DNA from: Batkoa obscura
Taxonomy: Eukaryota > Entomophthoromycota > Entomophthoromycetes > Entomophthorales > Batkoaceae
Direction of reading: 5' to 3'
Assembly: GCA_030770535.1 (NCBI GenBank)
Contig: JASVEC010000053.1
Coordinates: forward strand, 124,001-188,000
DNA length: 64,000 nt
The notes under the pieces were generated by a model, which was given only the letters and a program-made list of their open reading frames with translations, did not search any database and had not been told where the DNA came from. Positions within the stretch are counted from its first letter, which is position 1. Each line of letters begins with the position of its first letter. This document shows positions 57,447 through 64,000 of the stretch, one piece after another. A program made the position numbers and the translations under genes.

Positions 57447-57853
57447 TAATAACTAAAATAAAGCTTTTCTTATTATATAATAATTAAAGTAAAAAAGGGA
57501 TTGTATTGAATTATATAAATAGAAAATTTATACTTATTATATATTAATAGTTATATATCTTAACCCTCTAAAATATAAAAACCTAAATACTCTCTAGTAA
57601 ATACTATTGTTCCTATAAGTATATTAAGTTGTTATTGAATAAATATTAGGGCGTTAATTTACAAAATGGTGCAATATTTTAGGATTACACAAAGTAATTT
57701 ATTCATTTTAAAATGGTACAAATGTAAGTAGGCGTCCTTATTTGATACTAACTCGGGATCTTTTCTAAAAGTTTAGTTATAGAAAACTACGGTTCTTAAG
57801 TTTAGGTCTTGAGCAGTACAAATATTGTAATAAAACAGGAACAGTCTAAATAA
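57447..57853. other. Intergenic upstream of aminopeptidase
   Basis: About 400 bp of AT-rich sequence between transposon copy 3 and the aminopeptidase promoter. No gene or repeat seen. Confidence 0.45.
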
Positions 57854-57863
57854 TATATAAAGG
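57854..57863 (+). promoter_or_regulatory. TATA box of aminopeptidase gene
   Basis: TATATAAAGG lies about 50 bp before the ATG at 57909. Between them the sequence AAAATGATAA occurs twice in tandem. Confidence 0.5.
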
Positions 57864-57908
57864 ATAACAAAAATGATAAAAATGATAACAAAATCAAAAT
57901 AATTTGAA

Positions 57909-59003
57909 ATGAAACTAATTCAATTTGTATTAGCTACTTTATTAACCACTGCTTTGGCTCAAATCGATACTACTAATGAAGGTAAAAGATTAATTAAATC
58001 AAGTGAAAATGAACCAGCAATTCAAATGACAGAAGACGAAGTATTAACTCAATTGATTCAAAAAAAGAAGCATTTCATGGATATCACAGAATTAAGAGGA
58101 TCTAGATCTAGTTTATTTATCCCTAAAGGTAAACCATTACCTACTAAATTTAAATATCAATCATATGTCAAATCAACATATAAAAATATTGATATTTATC
58201 GAATGAGAGATTTTTTAACTATTTATACTACTAAATTTCACAATCGATATTATAAAGTACAATCAGGTGCAGATGCATCCAATTGGTTAAGAAATCAAAT
58301 TCAAGGAATAATATCTTATTCTAATTATAAAGCTCCAATTATTGTCGAAAATTTCAGTCACTCATTTATTCAAAAATCAATTATTGTAAAAATTCCCGGC
58401 TCACATCATATTTTAAAAAATGAGATTGTAATCGTTGGTTCCCACCTTGATTCAATTAATTTGACCAATCCAGCCACTGGTAGAGCTCCAGGTGCAGATG
58501 ATGATGCTACAGGTGTTGTTGGTAATTTAGAAACATTAAGAGTCTTATTAGGTTGTAACTTCCGACCAAAACGTACAGTTGAATTTCATTTTTATGCTGG
58601 TGAAGAAGGAGGTTTGTTAGGATCTTTAGATATAGCTCAGACTTATTCCAATCAACAAAAGAATGTACATGCCATGACTCAATTTGATATGATTGGTTAT
58701 TTAACAAAAAAGAAACAAATAGCTTTTTATATTGATTATACAAATAAGGAATTAAATGATATGTTAAAAAAAATTGTAGTAGAATATCTTAATTTTACTA
58801 CTATTGATCTTGTTTGTGGTTATGGCTGTTCGGATCATGCTGCTTGGGATAAATTTGGTTATAGAGCTGCTTTCCCATTCGAAATTGATGAAAGCCCTTA
58901 TGCCCATACTGTTAATGATACTTTAGCTACTGTCGATTTTAATTATGTTAAGTCATTTGTTAAACTTGCTATTGCCTTTTTAGTTGAAGTTGCTGAAAAA
59001 TAA
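57909..59003 (+). CDS. Secreted M28E leucine aminopeptidase
   Basis: 364 residues, single exon. The N-terminus MKLIQFVLATLLTTALAQ is a clear signal peptide, followed by a propeptide-like region (about 19-85). The catalytic domain has the M28 dinuclear zinc ligands: H179 (GSHLDS, with catalytic D181), the GADDDATG Asp cluster (197-199), E232 as general base and E233 as ligand (YAGEEGG), D260 (TQFDMIGY) and H333 (SPYAHTVNDT). Two cysteines in VCGYGCSDHA (303 and 307) match the conserved disulfide of fungal Lap1 and Vibrio aminopeptidase. It cleaves N-terminal residues, often Leu, from peptides outside the cell. Length fits the family (about 370-390 residues). Confidence 0.92.
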   Translation: MKLIQFVLATLLTTALAQIDTTNEGKRLIKSSENEPAIQMTEDEVLTQLIQKKKHFMDITELRGSRSSLFIPKGKPLPTKFKYQSYVKSTYKNIDIYRMRDFLTIYTTKFHNRYYKVQSGADASNWLRNQIQGIISYSNYKAPIIVENFSHSFIQKSIIVKIPGSHHILKNEIVIVGSHLDSINLTNPATGRAPGADDDATGVVGNLETLRVLLGCNFRPKRTVEFHFYAGEEGGLLGSLDIAQTYSNQQKNVHAMTQFDMIGYLTKKKQIAFYIDYTNKELNDMLKKIVVEYLNFTTIDLVCGYGCSDHAAWDKFGYRAAFPFEIDESPYAHTVNDTLATVDFNYVKSFVKLAIAFLVEVAEK

Positions 59004-59826
59004 AATAAACTATACTAAAAAAAAGTACTTAGTATAAAACACAGTTTTATTTGATTTTCATTTGTTTTAAAAATATAAATTGAATAACTTATAATATTTT
59101 CTATTCAACTTAACTTAGTTTCAAATTCACAATCATAAATTAAAATTAGAATAAAAAATGTAGCACTTTTGTTAGCTTGATTCTGACATATTCACCGCCA
59201 TTTCAATCAGCTTAACTATAACCCAGAGCTTTAAGTCTACTTCACCAACAGGCCACTTAAAAATAGAGTATCTTGATTTCTAAAGAGTTCTCCATAATTT
59301 TATATTGATTTAGATCCTCTAAAAAGGGCTAAATCTTATCTGGTTCTGTTAATTTTGAACTCAGGGTATCAGTAGTCAAACAATAGCCATTCTTTTTATC
59401 ATAATTTTAACTTATTTTCTTGTTTATTATCTTCCTGTTGTTGACTTCATTCTTATTATGTTTTAGTGTTGTTAAAATAAAACACTACTCAATTGGGTAA
59501 GGATGAAAAAATTGCCCATTGTTCTCTTGATATAATGAGATTAGATTTTAGGTATTTTTTAGATTTAAAGTTGCTAATTTTTTCAATAAATTTTGTATTG
59601 AAATAAAATAAAATAATACAAAATATTGTGAAAAGGTAAGAAGCTTTATAACCTTGTCAACTCTATCCTTATAATAACTTTGATAAAAACACATGTAAAC
59701 CATATCGATCTTAATTGAAGATGAGTTTTACTTCCTATGGACTAATAACTTTGAATGTATTTACTTCCATTAAAACAATATGAATGTACAATAAAGCTCT
59801 TTTGTAAAATTTTAAAGATTTTACAA

Positions 59827-59926
59827 TATGGGGATATGTTTTTTTTAAAGAATTTTACTACAATCTTTCCACTCATAGCGCTTAAAAAAATGGAAAAATA
59901 AGGAAACTAAAAAAAACAGCCCCATA
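59827..59926 (+). mobile_element. MITE-A copy
   Basis: Starts TATGGGGATATG and ends ACAGCCCCATA. It has the GAAACTAAAAAAAAC variant near the right end. Confidence 0.87.
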
Positions 59927-60484
59927 TACTAACCCTTATATCTTTAAATTTACGAATTATTATAAGAGAAATAAAAAAAGATTAAAACATCTGGATTTTA
60001 AAAGATAATTTTATTTAAGATACTTATAGTTCAAAAGAACATACAGTAGCATATGTACAATATTTAGTTAAAATAAGAAGGTAGAGTTTAGAATTAATTG
60101 TTTGATCATCAAAATAGCATTATTAATATATTTTACATACTAACTTTATTTTTTGTACCATTTAATTTGGCATTTACGGATAAGGAGTATTTGAAATTTA
60201 TGATTATATAGTTGATGTAAGCACAGATATCAATATATTAACTTATAATAAAAACACAATTAAACAATATCATCCACCAAATACGATATTAATATAAATT
60301 TTCATAAATACACCTTTAAGTCATTTATTTGCTTTTTTATATATGTTTAAATATTATTATGCGATATTGAGAGTTTAAGAAAGAAATACAACCTATTTAC
60401 AAAGCAGATTAACATCAAAGCCATTAATAACTACATTTTTGATTTGAGCTTGCGCTTGATTTATTAAGTTTTTTAATAACACAA

Positions 60485-60590
60485 AATGGGGATGGATTTT
60501 TGTGTTTAAGAATTCTACTAACAACTTTTCCACTGAAATAGTGCTTAAAAGATGGAAAAAGTAATGAAGCTAAAAAAAACACCCCCAAAT
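60485..60590 (+). mobile_element. MITE-A copy
   Basis: Starts AATGGGGATGGA and ends ACACCCCCAAAT. Full length with eroded terminal bases. Confidence 0.83.
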
Positions 60591-60846
60591 AGTAACAACA
60601 ATAAAATAAAAAATCTTTTTAGCTATTTATTTTTCATATAATAAAAATTAGTTGAGTTTTATTCTTAGTTTTTATTCTTGGTTTTTGATTTTAATTTTAA
60701 TTACTAATTCTTATTTCTTACTTTAAATATATATGATTTAATTAAAAATGATTTTAATTTAGTACTAAAATTACCTTAATAGTGCATATGCCCTTTTTAT
60801 ATACATGCTGAGTAAGAGATTGTTTTAGTTTAGGCTAATGGAATAG

Positions 60847-63800
60847 TTGTTAAAACTAAGTATAAGTATCATTGTGAGAATATTGTTTGTGATGGTGATA
60901 ATTAAATTTTATAAAAAAGAGTCTTTAATTTTTTCATATGTGAATAGTTTAGAAGACAACATAGAAGGTGATAAAGATCCGTCCAATTTTGAACCTTTAG
61001 ACATTATAAAATCTATACTGTATTTAGATGATTCTCAACTCAGACTAAAGGAAATAAGATCCCTTTCCACTTCTGCTATTAAGAATGATCTACTTTATTT
61101 ACTCAATTGGTTTGAGAGAAGCTTTAAAGCTCAACTAGAGCAACTGAATATAGGAAATAAGGGTCGATACTATTGAAAAGGATCTAGTATAATTATTATT
61201 GGTTACTAGAGATTATTAGAAATCTGGTTTAAATGTTTAATGATAGATAAATCAAATGAAGTAGTGAAATGGATCCTTGGAGAGGGAGGATTCTTTTACA
61301 AAACCTTTGATGCGCTTTTCTTTTTTGTATGTACTTTTTCTCTTCCATATGGAAAAAGTATATATACTTACACTATCTCCAATCCATTTTTTAGTCTCTA
61401 ACCATAATTTAGTTTCAAGTTACCATAAAAGATTTGAAGATATGGAAGCTTTGATTTCGAAATCATACCTTTTTCAAGCTTTTGCAATATATGAACAGGT
61501 CATTTGCTTATCAAGTCTTAGTATTACAACTTACAGAAACCAACATTTTTTAATTTTATTCCTGGACTTACAAAATAAAGGGTTTATAGATTATTATACT
61601 AAGCCTTCCTAAGTCTTTACAAGAATGTTCAGTTTCTTGGAAGCTAAAGTTAATACTTTATCTTATATTTCAAGGTTTGAAGCAGAACCCAAAAACTTTA
61701 GTGAGCCAATAAACTCATCGGGTATTTTACTAAATGAGAATGATAGTTGCATTGCTCCCGAAGGCGAACCCAAAGATTATAAATAGAAAGAAAAGATTTT
61801 TGAAAGAATGTTAAATTTTATCAGTGACGCTTTAGAAGAAAATCCTACGCTAACCTTCAATGTAAGTTTTTTGGTAAAGTTGTTAGCTTATTTACTAGAA
61901 TATGCTATTTCTACTATAACATAAAAGATAAAGAAGGATTATGTATAGACTATAAATTTATAGAACCCATTCTTTTACCAAAATGTCACCAATTAAGCTT
62001 CATATCTAGCGTTAGAAAAAAGGGAACAAGTCAAGAATTATTCCATAAGGAAGCTCGTTTTAAAGAGCTTCATTATTGTTTAGTTGATTATTTTGTCTAC
62101 ATTTTGAGTCGCATTTATAAAATTAAAAAGTATACTTATTTCTAAAAGATGATTCTTTCTAACAGAGTAGAAGAATGTTATTTCTTTGAGATTTTGATTA
62201 CTTTTTATAAAATAATAAAAAATGATAACGTATTATTTGGTCTTCATGGTAAGCTAAAATTTTTCGAAGTATCTTTGATTTATTTAAAGCTCTTATTCTA
62301 ATCTAATCATAGTCCACCTGGGAAATATAAAAATACAGTACACGGTTATTATGCTTATAGTATGTTTTATAAAAAATTAGATTCTTCAAAGCAAAGGTTG
62401 GATAGCCCTGGAAATAGTATACTTAATCTATGGGTAGACGATTTGTTTAACCATATCATCTTTATAATCAATGCTATACTTAGTTTAACTTTTAAGGTTT
62501 TACTAATTTATTGATCAGTTCATTATGGAGGAGAAGTTCTATTTCCAGCAAAATAGAATATTCTGCCAATTTTGATTGTAGTTACCTTGATTTTGTTTAA
62601 TAAAGAGTAGTATATTGAACCCAAAGACTATACAATCAGGGGCTTTAAATACATTTAATATACTAATGTTCGAGGAAACTATGAAATTATTCACCAATAA
62701 TGTCCAATATTACTTTAATTGTTTTTGAAGTAATTTATGAAATTATGCATAGCTATTGTTGTGGAGAAGATAAACTTAAAGGATGATTCCTTAAGCTTGA
62801 TTATAATAAATCAAAGCTCCTTAAATATTTGAGCAATATCCTTATAAAAGTAGCTAAAATGTGTGACTTTAATGATTTTATTAATAGTTTCAACCTCTCT
62901 GATCTATTTTTTTCCTATACACTTATAAACCAATATACAAATGAGTATGACCTTGTTTTGACCATCAAAGTATTTGATTTATGTAAAGAAATACTTTTGA
63001 CTGATGAGTTCAAATACAGCTTTTCAAAAGAAATTGACAGTTCTGAGATTTATACATCTAATTGATCATAGCTTTATATTATAAACTGAGGGCCCTTATT
63101 GTATCCCAGAGTCAAGTGAATCACACTAGCGAAACTCAAACCCAGATAAATACAATGTATACGGATCAAAGCTTTTAGATTTATTAATCACTCTTTTTCA
63201 AAGTTTAAAAAAAAATAATGAATCGATAGAATCATTGGCCTTTTTTCCTCTTAAAGACAGATATAATTACTTGATTTCTAATGCTGCCGAATCAGATATA
63301 CACAATTTAATATAGGTTCTTGAGCACCTTATACTATTTTAAAAAAAAGAGATATTAGAGCCCCAAAATGAGTCCAACTATGCTTATATTTCTAATGATA
63401 TAGATCCGCCAAATAAGACCAGTAAGTGTTTTAAAAGCTCAGTTATTCTTATTTTAGGTCTGTTGGTTAAAAGTATCTTATCTCATGAGCACAACTTGAT
63501 GTTGAGTAAATTAGATTTAAATCATTTTTCAAAATTAATATCACTGCTTTCTGTTGCCAGTTTTATTTTAAACCATGATAAGTATGTAAAATATTTATCA
63601 GGAAAATCAGCGTTTATTCTATAATATTCATATTAGTTTACACAATATCTTTAAATCAATAATAGGCCAAACGCTAGTAAATAATAGCCTTATAAAGACA
63701 ATTCATTGAAAGATGGATTTGTGAAATGACACATGAATATTTTAAAGTATTCCAATATTTTAATACATAATAAAAAAATGGTACGATCTAATTTAGATCA

Positions 63801-63999
63801 TTACATTCTAAAGAAAATAACAAAGAATTATTTTAGAATTAAGATTACCTATCAAGAAACAAAAAATAACTTTAGTATGGTAGATTTATTTCAATACTCA
63901 GCTGTGAATTTAGGTTATTGTTCTTTATATGGTGGTATAGGTCAGTATTTTTTAGGTTTGGAAATAAATTGTTTAATGAAAATGCTAATGCTCATCTAA
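60847..63999 (+). pseudogene. Long decayed coding region, unidentified, running off the window
   Basis: About 3 kb whose plus strand reads as protein in consecutive patches in changing frames: 60847-61176 (SYVNSLEDNIEGDKDPSNF, LLYLLNWFERSFKAQLEQL), 61277-61612, about 61626-61910 (EAKVNTLSYISRFEAEPKNF), 62829-63065 (AKMCDFNDFINSFNLSDLFF) and 63733-63999 (FRIKITYQETKNNFSMVDLF). Stops separate the patches every 30-100 codons. Intron boundaries of the kind seen in other genes here do not account for them. Composition (more Glu, Asp and Lys codons) differs from the neighbouring non-coding DNA. I read it as a large gene in decay, probably helical; I do not recognise the family. An unusual multi-intron gene is the alternative. 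Confidence 0.35.
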
Positions 64000-64000
64000 A

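Larger units (their letters stand above)
59004..60846. other. Intergenic with two MITE-A copies
   Basis: About 1.8 kb without a gene. A slightly GC-richer patch at about 59160-59420 may be decayed sequence but shows no readable frame. MITE-A copies lie at 59827 and 60485. Confidence 0.45.

Overview
The window looks like nuclear DNA from a fungus. It is very AT-rich (about four fifths A+T by eye). Host genes have short GT-AG introns of roughly 40-130 nt, and the families are fungal in character: Mtr3 exosome subunit, TOR-pathway S6 kinase, 'middle homology region' regulators, CsbD/Hmp1-type repeat proteins, a secreted M28E leucine aminopeptidase and a secreted 5'-nucleotidase with a Ser/Thr-rich tail. 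I cannot name the species. An early-diverging, AT-rich fungal lineage is my guess only. I saw no convincing tRNA, rRNA, CRISPR array or LTR element.

Layout. (1) 0-14.2 kb is the denser gene block: an intact DNA transposon (309-2753), a five-repeat CsbD-like gene, a broken copy of a regulator gene (about 5035-6319), MTR3 (six exons), an S6 kinase (eight exons, one of only 10 nt) and two tandem paralogous regulators that carry a fungal-type middle homology region but no visible zinc cluster. Part of the broken copy is identical to one of these regulators over 590 bp with sharp edges, which suggests gene conversion. (2) 14.2-49.2 kb is a sparse, repeat-rich region. Its only apparent host genes are six paralogous single-exon genes (16.6, 20.8, 24.4-25.1, 32.1, 37.7 and 45.6 kb). 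Each encodes the two-part helix-turn-helix DNA-binding region of CENP-B/pogo proteins with no transposase domain behind it, each has a TATA box about 40-60 bp before its ATG, and five of six share a short motif around Ser-Asn-Val-Pro. A second intact transposon (28376-30845) lies here. (3) 49.2-59.0 kb holds a shortened CsbD-like gene, the 5'-nucleotidase, a broken transposon copy (54780-57446), a solo transposon end (53572-53725) and the aminopeptidase. (4) 60.8-64.0 kb looks like a long decayed coding region that I cannot identify.

Mobile DNA. A roughly 2.45-kb DNA transposon is present as two near-identical intact copies, one broken copy and one solo end. It has terminal inverted repeats starting TATGGGG and a 567-residue DDE-type transposase. 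About 25 copies of a roughly 105-bp MITE with the same termini are scattered from 22.5 to 60.6 kb (plus one at 183-283). One place holds a MITE inside a MITE inside the broken transposon; comparison with the uninterrupted copies shows TA duplication directly. MITE and transposon ends share subterminal sequence, so the transposon is the likely source of the activity that moved the MITEs.

The best candidate for something undescribed is the six-member family of CENP-B-type DNA-binding proteins without a DDE domain; the transposon/MITE system is the second.
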